Assembly: GCA_020881915.1 (NCBI GenBank)
Contig: JAJFPB010000007.1
Span: 1,054,001 to 1,118,000, forward strand
Reading direction: 5' to 3'
Origin: Paramyrothecium sp. XJ0827
Taxonomy: Eukaryota > Ascomycota > Sordariomycetes > Hypocreales > Stachybotryaceae
Length of the DNA stretch: 64,000 nucleotides
In this document: piece by piece, positions 41,701-53,927 of the stretch
Layout: every line of letters begins with the position of its first letter
Position numbering within the stretch: the first letter of the stretch is position 1
Program-made: the position numbers and the translations under genes
The notes under the pieces: model-generated
Told to the model about the DNA's origin: nothing
Database searches by the model: none
What the model saw: only the letters and a program-made list of their open reading frames with translations

Positions 41701-44700
41701 AAGCATCTGGACACGAACCACCACTTGGTATGCCCGGTTGTAGGATTCGCTGACCAGCGCACTGAGTTCCGTGTCCAACCCTTCACGAGCCTGGGTCACA
41801 CACGCCACGGCCTCGCGGAATTGGTTTCTGTGAAGAGCCAAGATGGCTCCGAAGAACGAGCGATCGGGAGAATATCGCTTGAGAGACGCGAGGTAATTGT
41901 CCATGGAGTCCCACTTGCCCAGACCCCAAGCAGCGGCAGTGGCAAGAGGTGCAATCATGCGTTGAACTTCCGGTGCCGAGTTGGCCCAGGTGTTGCTCGT
42001 CAAGCTTGCCAGCGCCTCCCATTCGCCGAGTGCGTGTAAGCATCTCATCTTGCCCATGACAATTTCCACCGGAGTCGCTTGGTCTGGGGGTATCTCCTTC
42101 TCACGCTTCGTGTAGAACGCCAGTGCTTCTTCCCAGCGCTCCAGCTTCTCAAACCACGTCTCTCTGAGCTGGATGCCCTCCTTATAGAGCTGTGCCTTTC
42201 TCAGGATACCGATGGCGGCGTCAGACTGCTGCAGCTGGTTGTTGATGACAATGAGAGCCTCGACTGCACCGCTGCTCTGGTCTTGCAGAAATTCCAATTC
42301 CTTGTAATGAAGAGCCTTGGCGTAGGCATGGCAGCGCGCTGCCTCTCGGCCGAGCACGCGAATGTCGATTGGAAGCGCCTTGTCGTCGTGCTCCATAAAC
42401 TCGGCGAGATTCAAGAGCAGACCAAGCAGATCCGGCGGCACATTCTCTGACTTGATAGCGCTCTCAATGTTCTGGATCAATTCATCCTGGAACTGTTCGT
42501 AAAGCTCACTCCAGCATGAGACAAATGCAGAGTTGAAAAGATCACGCGCCAGCGGCAGGTACACGCTGGCCAGACTAGCGCAAGCTCGCAGCGCGTGGTT
42601 TGGTGACTCTGTCAACAGGGTTGTGCTGAATCGTCTCAACCACTCCTGCCAATCTTCCTTTGTGGATTTGCCCTTGGTATCCCACGCCGCTTTCAAATGG
42701 ATGGCATTCATTTCGAGTTTCTTAGTACCCAGATCGGCAAATGCTGGCTCGTCCATAACGTCCACGAAACGTGATTCGGAGCTAAGGTCTTGAGGAAGCA
42801 CCTCGCCCTTTTGCAGCTTACTAACAAATAGCTCGTAGTTCTGGTGCTGTATCTGGTGCTGGTTGATAACTTTGTTCACGGTGCCCATAAAGTGGAGGTA
42901 GTCCTTGCCAAGTTGCTGAATCAATGCACATAGAGTGTCCAGGGCGGCAAGTCGCAAGGAGGGCTCGCTCATGTCGAGCACTCTTGTAAGCGGGTGGATG
43001 ATCTTGGCGGCAAAGTCGTTGAGATTGACTTGGCGCGAGATTTTACCAATGGTGTCAATGGCAAGCTTCCGAATAAAGGTGGGCTGTCCCTGCTTCTCGA
43101 ATGTGCGGACAATGACCGGGATGATGAGATGCATGTACTCTTCCGCACTCGCGCCAAACACTAAAAAGGCATGTAGAGCTCGCTCTGAAGGAATTCGCTT
43201 GGTGGACAAGTCCTTATCCAGGACACCGAGCATCAGAGGGAGCAGGCTAGCCAGGTAAATCTTGAACTCTCCCTCTAGGGATCGAGAGATGGCTTCGACA
43301 AGCGATAAGATTGTAGTTTGGAGCGACGCAGACTTGTGCCAATACTCTTGCAGGGTCTCGACAATCTCTGGGAGGTAATTCCTAATGTGCTGTCGCACGA
43401 TGCTCACCAGAGTCGCAAGCTGGCTGAAGTATGACTCCAGGCGAGTGGATGATGCTGATCGAATTACCAGCAAAAAAGCGGGCACGATTCTATCGAGGAA
43501 TGAGACGCATTCGAGGCCCAAGGTTCTGAAGATGTTCATGATTGCTTCGATTACGGCAGCGTGGTGCTGGACGAGGGAATGATCTTTGAGAATCTGGAGG
43601 AGGGCGTTTATGACCACGGTGGGGAAGTACTCCTTGTTCGACGGGGTCAATCCAGTCATCATCAAGGAGATATCTGTCATTTGGTTCGACTCGACCCGGC
43701 GCTGAACTTCAGGGGTTCGCTCTTCAACTTGCTTTTCACGAGGTCAGTAATTGCGCGCTCAAATAACAAGAGCAGCTGTCCCGCAGATCTGAACTCACCT
43801 GGTGTTTATAGGGGTCCAAGGCGCCGAGGATGCCCATCAGCTTGATGGTCTCCTGTCTCAGCGGCCCTCGCTGGCCTTCCGTCCTGATGATTCCCTGAAG
43901 AAGCTCAAGAAGCTGAGGATACTCCAAATACGGCTCAATGACATATCCTGAGCCACTAGCAAGCTGGCCCAGAGCGTGCAGAGCCGCCTCCCGTTTGGCG
44001 TTGGAGCTCTGGTCTTGAAGAGCATCAATGATGATGGGCATCAAACGGTCCTTGTAGGGAAGGATATCCTCGCCGCCAACAGTGGCAAGCTCGCCAATAG
44101 CCTTGAGGATGGTAGCGGCAACAGACGGGTTAGGATCCGAGGCCTTTGGTAGGAGGACCGAAATCATCGGCTCGACGTATGGCTTGATGAGGGATTGCGC
44201 ATTCTGAACCAGCAAGCTCAAAAGCTTTGCGCTTTCTTCCTTGTTTCGCGCAACATCGGAAAACTCGAGCTCCGTGAGCATCTGGATGAGGGTCTTTCGG
44301 AGAGAGGGGATAACATAGGCAGGGTTGAAGCGTGCGAGTCGACCAATAATCGATATGGCTACTTCGCGAATGGCAAAAACCTCGTCGTTCAGAGCGAAGA
44401 ACAATACTCGAATATTTTCCGCCTTCGCTAGGTGGCGGTCGAATCGCTCGTCAAGAGCAGCCAGAACAGTCCGCCTTATGTTAGGTTCCGGGTCTGATAC
44501 TCCGACGGTGAGAAGCTTCTCAATAACATCGCCGACAACTTGCAACGCATGGTAGCTGGTTTGGTTCACAATGGGGTCGCGGACGTAGAGCTGACAGCAA
44601 GTCAGGGCCGCGGCCTCTCTTATTTCGGGGTCCTCATCCTCGACATATTTGATGGCGACATCGCGAACAAATTCATTTAGAACATGGCCAGAGAAGTCGA

Positions 44701-46269
44701 AGCTGCCGAGCGTGTTGAGTGCCAGTTTGACTTCAGCCTTTCGGTGCTCGTATGCTTGAGGATCTTTGGCGTCCTTGGCAATGACGGGCACCGAGCTCAG
44801 TGTATTTGGCTGCGGGGCTCCCAAAGGCTTGAAAGGTTCGCCGCAGAGCACCACGCTGAGCATGTCGAGCAACCTCTCCTGGATTGTGGGCTTCACTGGC
44901 GGGATGTAGAAGGCCATGTCAACCAGGGCCTGTGTCAGCTTGGGGGTAAGATCACAAGCGAATATGGGGTCCAGCAAGGCCTCCATATACTTGCTGAGCG
45001 TTTGGCCAACTGCAACTGCGAGTCGGCTGATGCAGTCGAAAACTGGATCCACAGAGCCTCTCTTGCGAGACTGGATGCTGAGTCCTTCACGGACGTAAAT
45101 CAAGACTCCGTCGAGGTATGGAGCGATGGCGCTCTTGACGGAATTGGCCACATTGCCGATGGCTAAGAAAGCATCATTGCGCTCCTTGTCCTTCTTGAGC
45201 ATGCCGGACAAGTACACCATGAACTTGTGCAACCAAGTATGTGCGAAGTCGGCAGGAGAATAGCTTGCTAGGTCGGGTACAAGCAGAACGACGGTCCTCC
45301 GGATCGTTGCATCCCTATGGTCCTTGTGCTTGAAGACGATATCACAGGCTTGTTGATAATGCTCCTGCATGAACATGCCACCTTGTTCGAGGAGCTCCTT
45401 CAATACGAGAAGAGAAGCGTGGGTAGATTCCACGGTATTCGCTTTCAAGCCCTGCCTTGCCTCGTTGTAAATCTTGCTCATCCATAGCTGTCTCATTTCT
45501 TGATCACGTTCGCGGATAATGCGAAAGCAAGCGCTCACTGTCTCGGCGGACGTAGCCCGGATAAGCTGCCGCACATCTCGAAGGCCGACCCATATCCAGT
45601 CGAAGATGGTTGGGATGTATTGGTACATAAGCGTCGGGGCATTGCGGGCGAGTTCTCGTAGCACAAGGACAGCGCTGTATCTGCGTTCTTCTACTCGGTC
45701 GTTTTGAAGCCATTCGAGGGCCGTGTTGACTTCGGAGTCGACCAGCTCAGAAATCATCGAACCACCTGGCCGGCAGAGCTTTCCCAGCGCGATAGCGGCA
45801 GGTTGCATAGGGTTGATATCCTTGCCCCGCAGGATGGTCTTTAGGTTTTGTGTGAATCGAGTATATTTCGCGGCGATGTCGACACCCTCGAAGTCGACCA
45901 GGGCGTCGAGGGCGTAGATGCCGCCAAGTCGTTCGGCCGAATCATTGCCGTGGGTGATGAGCTGTGTGATTTTGTTGTTGACGGCGTTGTAAAACGCGAG
46001 GAACTGCTCCGGGGTCAAGTCTGAGGGACGGTTAGCAGGGTGCACGGCTTCGGACAGGCCACGGGGACAATCATACCCCGATGGCAGACAGCAACAAGTT
46101 CCCGCAGCTGGATGGCGGATCGTTTGCGCACATCATCGCTGACACTATTCACCAGTCAGTCGAGCCGGACAAGGATCCGAGGCCGCGTTGGAAAGGGAGC
46201 CCACCGTGAGCGTAAGCCGCGTGTGATGTGGTCGAGGCGCTCGAGGGCGACCTGCTGTTGTTGCGCCAT
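38734..46269 (-). CDS. TOR serine/threonine kinase, 2,434 aa
   Basis: Target of rapamycin, the PI3K-related kinase at the centre of TORC1/TORC2 nutrient and growth signalling. Exons on the minus strand: 46269-46205, 46144-46077, 46020-43799, 43731-39232 and 39183-38734. All junctions are in frame and sum to 2,434 codons plus stop. The first two tiny exons give MAQQQQVALERLDHITRGL and DVRKRSAIQLRELVAVCHR, which match fungal TOR N-termini. HEAT repeats fill roughly residues 60-1200, then FAT. The FRB domain is at about 1885-1985 (LWHELWHEGLEEASRLYF ... SAWDLYYQVFRRISRQLPQ), with the Ser and Trp that contact FKBP12-rapamycin conserved. The kinase domain has LLKGHEDIRQDERVMQ, GDRHPSNLML (about 2200) and IHIDFGDCFE. 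The FATC end is LENLCQHYIGWCSFW. The length fits fungal TORs. Most filamentous ascomycetes keep a single TOR gene, so this is probably the only copy. Confidence 0.97.
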
Positions 46270-47079
46270 CCTCCCCTAAACTGCGCTTTGCAGGTCAGCG
46301 CCGCATCAACGACCTGTGTCGCAGCTCTGGAAGGATTAAAGGTCGCGCCACGGCTCGGGTGGTGGGAGATCGATCGTGGAGGGTTTCGGCCTGAAGCGAG
46401 AGTCGCTGTCGTCGGGAGCCGAGCTGTTCGCGTGTGCACTGCAGCCGGCAAAGAGGGGGGTCTGGAAAGAGGGTTCTGGCGGCAGAACAGCTTCTCTTGT
46501 ATTCCCTGCGTGAGTCAACGGCTTCTCCGGTCAGCCGAGCACCTTGACGGATTTCGTCAAGGTCATGGAGACCTGACAAGCTTCGCAGATGGTCAGTGAT
46601 GCACAAAAGGCTGAGTTTAAGTTGACGGTGGTGGACGAATGGGAACTTGCAGTACCTTGCGCTATGTGCTTTCCCCAGCTCTCGGGCGCACGTAGTTGCA
46701 CAGTGCTAATTGTAATCGTGACAGGTACTCACCAATGCTAAATCAGGAAATGTGGAGACTTCCTTCAACATGTGTGGGAATATGCTACACACTGTACGGA
46801 CACCTCCAGTTTCGTTCCTTATCGATAACTGCCAGCGCCACCCGCCCCAGGTTCCCAAATCAGAATCCAGGCATTTCGAAGTAGGAATTAGGAACCGTCC
46901 TTGTGCCTCCATCTTGCGATAGTCATTCACACAAACAATCAGTGCCTTGTTGCGCGAGTGCCGCCGCACCAATACCATTCGAATACGACGTTTCCGTCTG
47001 CACCAATCTGTCCGCCCGATTTCATCCACCACCTCAGCCTTTTTGCTCAGTCCGCCCAACTCCGATACCACCCTACATC
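46270..47079. other. Divergent promoter region of TOR and rtf2
   Basis: No gene. Frames are short; the 180 bp before rtf2 are pyrimidine-rich. Both neighbours are growth or replication genes, so a shared constitutive promoter is plausible. Confidence 0.5.
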
Positions 47080-47904
47080 ATGGGTAACGACGGCGGCTCC
47101 ATCCCCAAGCGCCGCGAGCTGGTCAAGAACGCGGCTCGCGCTCCCACGATTTCCGAGCTCAAAGCGACGATTTTCGAGTCCCTCGGCCATGCTTGGGCTC
47201 ACTGCGCGCTCAGCGGCGCGCCGCTCGACCTGGACTCCGCCGTGTCTGACTGGCGCGGTCGCCTCTACAACTACGAAGCCATCCTGAAGGGCCTCATGCC
47301 GAGCGACGAGCCTGCCGACGTCACACCCGCGTCACTAGGGATCAAATCCTTGCGCGACGTTGTCAAGCTCAAGTTCTCGCGGACGGACAAGAAGTGGACA
47401 TGCCCGATCTCCATGAAGGAGATGGGCCCCTCCGTGAAGGCTGTGTACCTCGTGCCGTGCGGTCACGTCTTCGCGGAGATGGCCATCGCGGAGATCCAGG
47501 AGAAGACGTGTCCAGAATGCGCCGAGGCCTTCACCAAGGAAAATGTCATTCCCATCTTGCCCACTTCAGAAAAGGACATCCAAAAGCTGGAGACGAGAAT
47601 CGAAGATCTACGCGCAAAGGGCCTAGCACACACTTTGAAAAAGGACAAGTCGGAGAAGAAGAAGAAGCGCAAGGGCGATGATGTCAAGAAGGAAGAGAGC
47701 GCCGAGAAGAGGGAAGCGGAGGCGAGGACAAAGGCTGATGGCCTGTCAAAGAAGGATGCCGACTCTAGAATCAGTGGCATAAACAACGCCATGGCTGCTT
47801 CGCTAACAGCCAAGGTCCTCGCCGAGCAAGATGAGATGAATAAGAGGAGGAAGATTGCTGCAGAAGCGGCGGCGCCGAGACGGGGCGAGTATGTGAAGGG
47901 CTAG
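47080..47904 (+). CDS. Rtf2 replication termination/fork factor, 274 aa
   Basis: Homolog of fission yeast Rtf2 and human RTF2, nuclear proteins acting at stalled replication forks and in splicing control. One exon, start ATG at 47080 (MGNDGGSIPKRRELVK, the family opening). Residues about 35-75 carry WAHCALSGAPLD and DWRGRLYNYEAIL, a first degenerate zinc-ribbon/RING half typical of the family. Residues about 107-165 hold the C2HC2-type RING-like core KWTCPISMKEMG ... LVPCGHVFAE ... KTCPECAEAF. The C-terminus is a long basic charged tail (KKKKRKGDDVKKEE) with likely nuclear-localisation signals, ending EYVKG. The length is normal. Confidence 0.93.
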   Translation: MGNDGGSIPKRRELVKNAARAPTISELKATIFESLGHAWAHCALSGAPLDLDSAVSDWRGRLYNYEAILKGLMPSDEPADVTPASLGIKSLRDVVKLKFSRTDKKWTCPISMKEMGPSVKAVYLVPCGHVFAEMAIAEIQEKTCPECAEAFTKENVIPILPTSEKDIQKLETRIEDLRAKGLAHTLKKDKSEKKKKRKGDDVKKEESAEKREAEARTKADGLSKKDADSRISGINNAMAASLTAKVLAEQDEMNKRRKIAAEAAAPRRGEYVKG

Positions 47905-48337
47905 CCTTGCGTTGCTCGTTTTTGTGACTTCAAATGATACCCTGCAAATTTGCGTTCTGAATGTCCCGTGCCCTCGGGTCCTACTTTTTGTGGCTAAGAG
48001 TGCAAGCTCGATTTCAATCCTGTTCGTGCGGAACACAACATCCACTGCGCCGTGTCAGCTCCTTCGATGGCGACCAAAAATCGCGTCGGTCGAGGCGAAT
48101 ACCGACATATAGGGTAGTCGTGGTGGATCAGCATCTCGCCTAGACATTGACACGTGCTTACAGATCAAACATGCGGGATGGACAATGAGTAAGAATTCTG
48201 CGACCATTAATAAACCCACGGCGGTCTGAAACCCGGCAATGATCCAATATATACACGCAAGTGCAAGTTCTAAAGGCTTTATTACAAAGGGACAACTAAT
48301 CATGGCTTCCATCATCACGTTCCGTGTAAACAAGGTA
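47905..48337. other. Convergent spacer, rtf2 and transcription factor 3' ends
   Basis: No coding signal or RNA gene seen in these 433 bp. Confidence 0.55.
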
Positions 48338-50327
48338 TCATAGCTTCAGAAACTCCCGCGTCACATCCCAGGTGCCCTCCTCGTCCTTCCCACACCTGAA
48401 CATGGTCGACCAGACTCCGCCGTCCTGCACCGGCCCTATTATTGTGTTCTTTATGCGCGCCTCCTCGGGCACCCCGTACGGCGACTCCGCCCCCATGGCC
48501 TCGAGGTTAACCACCATCGGCGGCGTGGGCTGTATCGGCGTGGGGATGAATGGCCTGGGCTCTCGCGTTTTGCGTCGCATGGGGAGAAGATGGCTCTTTA
48601 TGGAGGACAGGCCTCCCATGTCGTCATCGGATGCCCAGTCGACAACGTCGAGATCTGAATGAGGAATGGTGGGTGGCTGATTCGTGGGCACCGTCAACTC
48701 GCCTTCATACACTTCATGGTGATGTGGATGTTGATGCTGTAGAGGCTGGGACGTTGGGACAGCCTGAAATCCTAGCCCGTCGAATTGATCGCCCGGTGTT
48801 ATGTTCAGGCTGTCCCCGGCTTGGGCAAAGAAACGCTCCCAGTCAACCCCCGCCACAGGGTTGTCTAATTGGGTTTGCTCCTCGAGCTCAATCACGCGCG
48901 AAGCGACGGCGATTGTCGTCTCCGTGGACCATATGTTTTCTCGCCTGTGCCTCATTTCGTCCTTCTGCAGGAGCCTGAGCGCCGTACGCCGTAGCAGGGG
49001 GTGGCGGCACTTGACGGCCGTCCAGTATAAAGGCGCTATCAACTCGGTCTCGAAGGTGAATAGCTTAGGAGTCGACAGTGACATGCTCGTGTGTATGAGC
49101 GCCGTGGCATGCGAGATGATTGTCGCGAAGGACGAAACGTATGCGTCGTAAGCAAGCTCGAGGGTCTGCAATGCGGTCCCGATCCAAACCATACTCGACT
49201 CGTAGAGAATGTGCAACAGATGCTGCATGTCGGCCACTGCTTGCGACTGGCTGGACGGCATGGTGGCAAGCAGCATGGTGAAGCTGATGTTCCACTGCGA
49301 GAGTTGCGAGGTCACTCGTTGCTGCGACGCCTTGAGCGCTTCCCAAGTTTCAGCGGTCAGATTCGGATCGTACAAGGCTGGCTTGCCCTGCACGGTAATC
49401 CGCAGCGTCTCGTCCATCAGGTAGTACAGCAGACTCCTTGCCTCGTCGATGCTCCCAAACTCCTGCGGCACCGCTGTGGTGTTGATTAAATGCGCAGGGA
49501 TCGGGGCAGGGCGGCTCGCTCGAAAGAAGCCCGGAAGACTGAGCCGCATGTATACCGGGGCGATATACCGCTTGACCAAGCCCATATCGGGCGACTGCGA
49601 CTGCTCCAACCGGAAAAGTATCTCTCTCCCTTGGCAGATGTGGAGCTGCGAGGACGGCTCGTCGCCCAGGAGGAACTCGATGCAGACAAAGAGCAGGCAG
49701 ACGAGCAGAGGAATGGCCTCGCTGGATCTTTGCGAGTCCCACTGCCTCATGCTGCTGATGGCCTTGCCGTACTCTGCAAACGCAAAGCTCCGTTGAAAGC
49801 CGATGGCATCCGGACCTCCTGTGTTCAGGGATTCGTGGATGCTGCTGAGGGCGAGCATGGCGTGGCGCACAACAGGTTCCCTGACACTCAGCTTGACCAC
49901 GAGGCCCGCCCAGAAGTCAAGGTCCATGGCGCTTCCGATCAGCGGTGCCGAGCGAGTCCGATAGTAGTCGAATGCCCGGCGCTCTTCAGGGGACTCGAAC
50001 TCCGGCGTCGCGGCTGGGCTTATCGCGAGCCCGGATCGGCCGGACGGCGGCGTGACGGGAGTGTAGCCATCGCACTTCCGACCAGTCTTTACACAGCGCA
50101 GGCATGCTGGCTTAGTTTCGTCGCACTTGACTTTGCGAGCTCTGGTCCACAGTTAGCAAGTTTGCGCGCACATCCGCCCGCCCGCCAAAGAAATTAAGTA
50201 TAAAAATGGCGAGCAGATAGGCTACTGACTTGCAGGTGATGCAGCCCGTGCGCACTTTTCGACTACCCTTCCGACCCGACGGTCTGGATGGGGCCCCTAG
50301 TGAAGATGGGGGAGAAACCGAAGACAT
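48338..50327 (-). CDS. Zn2Cys6 fungal transcription factor, 633 aa
   Basis: A Gal4-type binuclear zinc cluster regulator. Exon 1 is 50327-50230 and exon 2 is 50141-48338. The 88-bp intron splits the cluster just after its second Cys. Cysteines 29, 32, 39, 46, 49 and 56 fit C-x2-C-x6-C-x6-C-x2-C-x6-C, and a basic stretch (GRKGSRKVRTG) precedes them. After a Pro/Ser linker comes the fungal-specific factor domain (residues about 95-450: MDLDFWAGLVVKLS, REPVVRHAMLALSSIHE, ALLVCLLFVCIEFL-like helix, SRLLYYLMDE-like helices), the C6-type layout often annotated as fungal transcription factor domain 2. The C-terminus is Pro- and acid-rich and may activate. Target genes are unknown. No metabolic cluster lies beside it. 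Confidence 0.92.
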
Positions 50328-53300
50328 CTGGACTGGTGCAGCTCAAGAGCCGACTTGCATAGCCGCGTGGAACCCTCACGGAAACTTTTTGAGTCGCTCG
50401 GAAAGATTGAATGGACAGGATACGAACATTCTCGGACTCTGTAACAGAGAGGCAGGCTCGGGACAGCCTATTATCTGGTTTGTTGCCATCCAACATCTGC
50501 TGCATAGTACTTGCTGCTCCATGTGGAGGCGCAAGGATCTTCTAAGCTGCAACGGACCATCGAGCACAGAAAGTATGCTGCTTCATTTCCAGGATCGCCA
50601 TGGTAGCCCCTGACCCTCCTCAGCCCCTGTCGAAGCCATCGATGCACACGTCGTGTAGTCGTGTACTATGCACGTACGCAACACGCTAGACGACGCAATA
50701 ACGGCCTCGCCTAAGATGACTGGTCAATATGCCCCGACGGGGCCATGGCTTGCTGGTATGACCCCAGTAACTCGGCCAAAGCCTAGTTGGGTAACTTGAG
50801 TTTATCTCGCTGACCCCCATCCCGCCCGATGCCCGGTCGTTGCTTCTGGAAGCTCTGGGGAGTTGACAAAGCAACTCAGCGGACGACCAACTCACTGTTT
50901 CAAAAGCTCGGAATAGAATGTCCGTCTAGGTGACAAATAGGGCCTCCTCCTTGGCGAAAAAACAAGGCCCCAGAACGCAAACTAACGGCGAGTGCTAGTG
51001 GTGTTCTAGTCTAGCACGTTCGGTTGGAGCTACCGAATGCCTACCGAGAATCCATCAGAGGGAGGAGATGGGCCACCACCGCTCGAAGAGGAAAGAAAGA
51101 CGAGTTTTTTGGACATGGCAAACCGCGTTTAATTGGCGTTGCCATCCGACGGACGCTTCCCAATGGCCCATGCCACCCCAGACGCAGCGGTAGACGGCAA
51201 CGCCAAGGCGGGCGGCAAGTTTGATGAATGTGGCCATTAGCGAGCGGCTCGCGCCCCATAGGGCTGCTGCTGAAACCTGCTCGTGCGGCCCCCCTCACCT
51301 TGTTTTGTGGACGAGAGCTCTGTCATGGGTGAATCAGCAGGCGAAATTTCACCGAAGGATTCGCAGGCTGCTCCTACACCGTGAACCGTCGTGAGCAACG
51401 TTACTCCCGGCCTAACTTATCACTTATAGTCACAGATAGGATTAAGCCACGAACCATGGTTGAGTGCTTCTTGGACCTCCAAGGCGAGGCGACGCCGGTT
51501 TCTCGCCGTTTCAAGCAGGTCGCCATGCCACTCTATTTCTTTCTTTTCTTTCCTTTTCTTCCCTCCTCCCGTACACGGTCTGGCCGCAACACCAGCCAAC
51601 AACGAAGCCGTCGTCACATGTCTAATCAAGCCATTGTTCCAATACGACGAAGGAATCGAAAGGATTTGCCAATTAATTCATCCGGCTATCGCTCACCAAT
51701 AGGCTGAAGTCGCCCTGGTCCATCGCTTGGGAAGAACCCGCTTCCCTACCTACCTTACCTAGGTAGTATAAGTTACAAGGCCGCTAGTAGTACACACCGT
51801 CGTATGGCCGCGCCAGCAATTGATTTGTCACCCTCCGTATTACGATAGCCCTCGGCAGGGAATCTCGCAATCACCTCACATCCGGCTCGACGCGCTTCCG
51901 TACGATAGTCTGCTCAATTCGGCGGCAAGATCGTCTTGCATGCATGGCGCCGGGCTCTGACAGCTACTTTGGCCCGTCCCGTAGGATCGCCGAAACAGAC
52001 GGTCAGCCACACCCCCTGATTCCTGGAGATACCGTTGCAGCATGGGCCTAGTGGCAGTGCTACTCAGCGCGGGTGGCAGCGCAGTCAGCTCCTGGTGGCT
52101 TCGGGCAGGCAAAAGGATGGAGGGATGGAGGCTGCATCATCAATCACTCACAGTTGCATATGCTGTTTTTGGGGCAGTTCGGGGCGGCCCGCATAACCAT
52201 TGACGTGACCACAGTTTGAAGGAGGTGCTGATGACATGTTCGTAGCGCAGACTTGTGATTGTGTAGATGAGATCTGGAGTTGAACATCTGAACAACAACT
52301 TTTCTTCGCACAACTTTGACGAGCACATGCGAGGTAATTCTTGCAAACGTCAGTATTTATAATTTCCCTAATTCTCTTTTCATAGTCCTCGACATGGCTT
52401 TTCGTTTATCTTGACCCAGGTCGCCGGTGATGGTAGTTGCAGCACGCAGCGCATCGAGCGGAGACCTACAGGCGTCCGACGCTGCGCGGCGAGGCCCGTC
52501 ATGAACATCACAACGCATTCTCATCCTCGCGAACATACAGTCCACAATGAGCCTATCACGAGCGCGAGCACGGTTTCGGATCGAGCTCAGAGCCTCACAT
52601 GTGCGACCCATGGCGGCACCAATACTGCATCATATCGACCCTGCCCGACCCCGGGGAGCGATCGAGCCATGGCCGGATGCGCAGGACTTGGCAATAAAGT
52701 GTAAAAGGCACACGCGACATCGACATCGACATCTGCGACCCCTCGAAGGGCGCTCGACAAAGATCACACCAATCACTGCGCGTTTTGCTCAGAACTCCTT
52801 CCCTAGACGGAACGGCGCCCACCGTTTTTTGGAACGCAGCCATCGGGAGATGGCCCGTTTCTGGCATATCACTTGTCCGGGTTAATGTCTCGCAGCTTCT
52901 CCAGGGTCGTCATTCCATAGATTGGCGCGTCAGCCAGAGCGAAGGTGAGGGGAGGGGAGGGAAGGGGACGGGACACCGAAGGGAAAGGGACAGAAGCGAA
53001 CCATCGATGCCTCATGCAGGGTTAGACGCTCCCGTAAGGCACACTGCACTGCGCTGCGCTGCGCTGTATGTATGTATCGCGCTTCTGCCTGCTGCTCCAG
53101 GTAGCAACTCTTCCCATGAAGCAACGGTCGCCATGAGCGAATCAGCACCGACGCAGCCCCTCCTGACCCCGGTCGCATGTCCAAAGATGGCCTAACGATT
53201 TATGCGAATTGGGAACTCCCCGAGTCGTGGGGACTGATTTACGCGCCAGCCACTAGACGAAATCGGCCCAGTCCAAGGCGTCCCTTAGGGACACTGCCCC

Positions 53301-53927
53301 TCCGGCGTCCTGGCGACCCCTGGTTTGTGCAGTTCTGGCAGTCTTTCCGCCCTCCCCGACTCCATCGCTGCGACGCTGAGGGCAGGGCGTGGACGGACGT
53401 GGGGGAAGGGGAGGCGACAGAGGGAGGAGAAAGGGGAGCGGAAGCCGCTTATGGGGTAAGAGAGGAACGGGCTGCTGTGGACGATGGGCTTCTCTGCGGC
53501 AGAGCCTCCTCGGGGCCGGAGCGTTATACCTCTTGGTGCTCCCTCCATTCTGCCGGCTTACCATCTCGACCTTGTCGTCGTCGTCGTATTGTGTCCTGTC
53601 CTATCTGTCTACTTCTTTGCCCTTCCGGTGTCTGTATTTGGACGCGTAGCTCTGTCGCTTGCAACCATTTCCCTCTGTTCTTCTTCTTTCCCTCTTTCTT
53701 CACTCCCTTCGCTCATTTCGTTCCCCAGTTTCAATCTCCACCACGTTCATGCGGCCGGGAAGAGCACGTTCACTGTCCGGATTCCCGACTCTAGATTAAC
53801 TGTCATCCGATCTTGCTTCAACCACCAAATTTTATCTCCAGCGTGAAACACGCAGGTCTTGGATCAGCCTGCCGCCAGTAAACCCGTTGTCGAGTTCTTG
53901 CAACGCCGTTGTCGCGCCTTCTTCGTG
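50328..53927. other. Long intergenic region, no gene seen
   Basis: 3.6 kb without a credible gene. Small repeats occur: an ACCTACCTTACCTAGGTAG run at about 51747-51767, a CGACAT tandem near 52715-52732 and GCGCT/TGTA runs near 53045-53075. The last 400 bp on the plus strand are CT-rich, the leader of the zinc-finger gene. Open frames such as 53177-53794 have no protein-like composition. Confidence 0.5.

Noticed and set aside
53177..53794. 205-codon plus-strand frame upstream of the zinc-finger gene
   Set aside because: Arises from GC-rich then CT-rich leader sequence; the reading is low-complexity and not protein-like.
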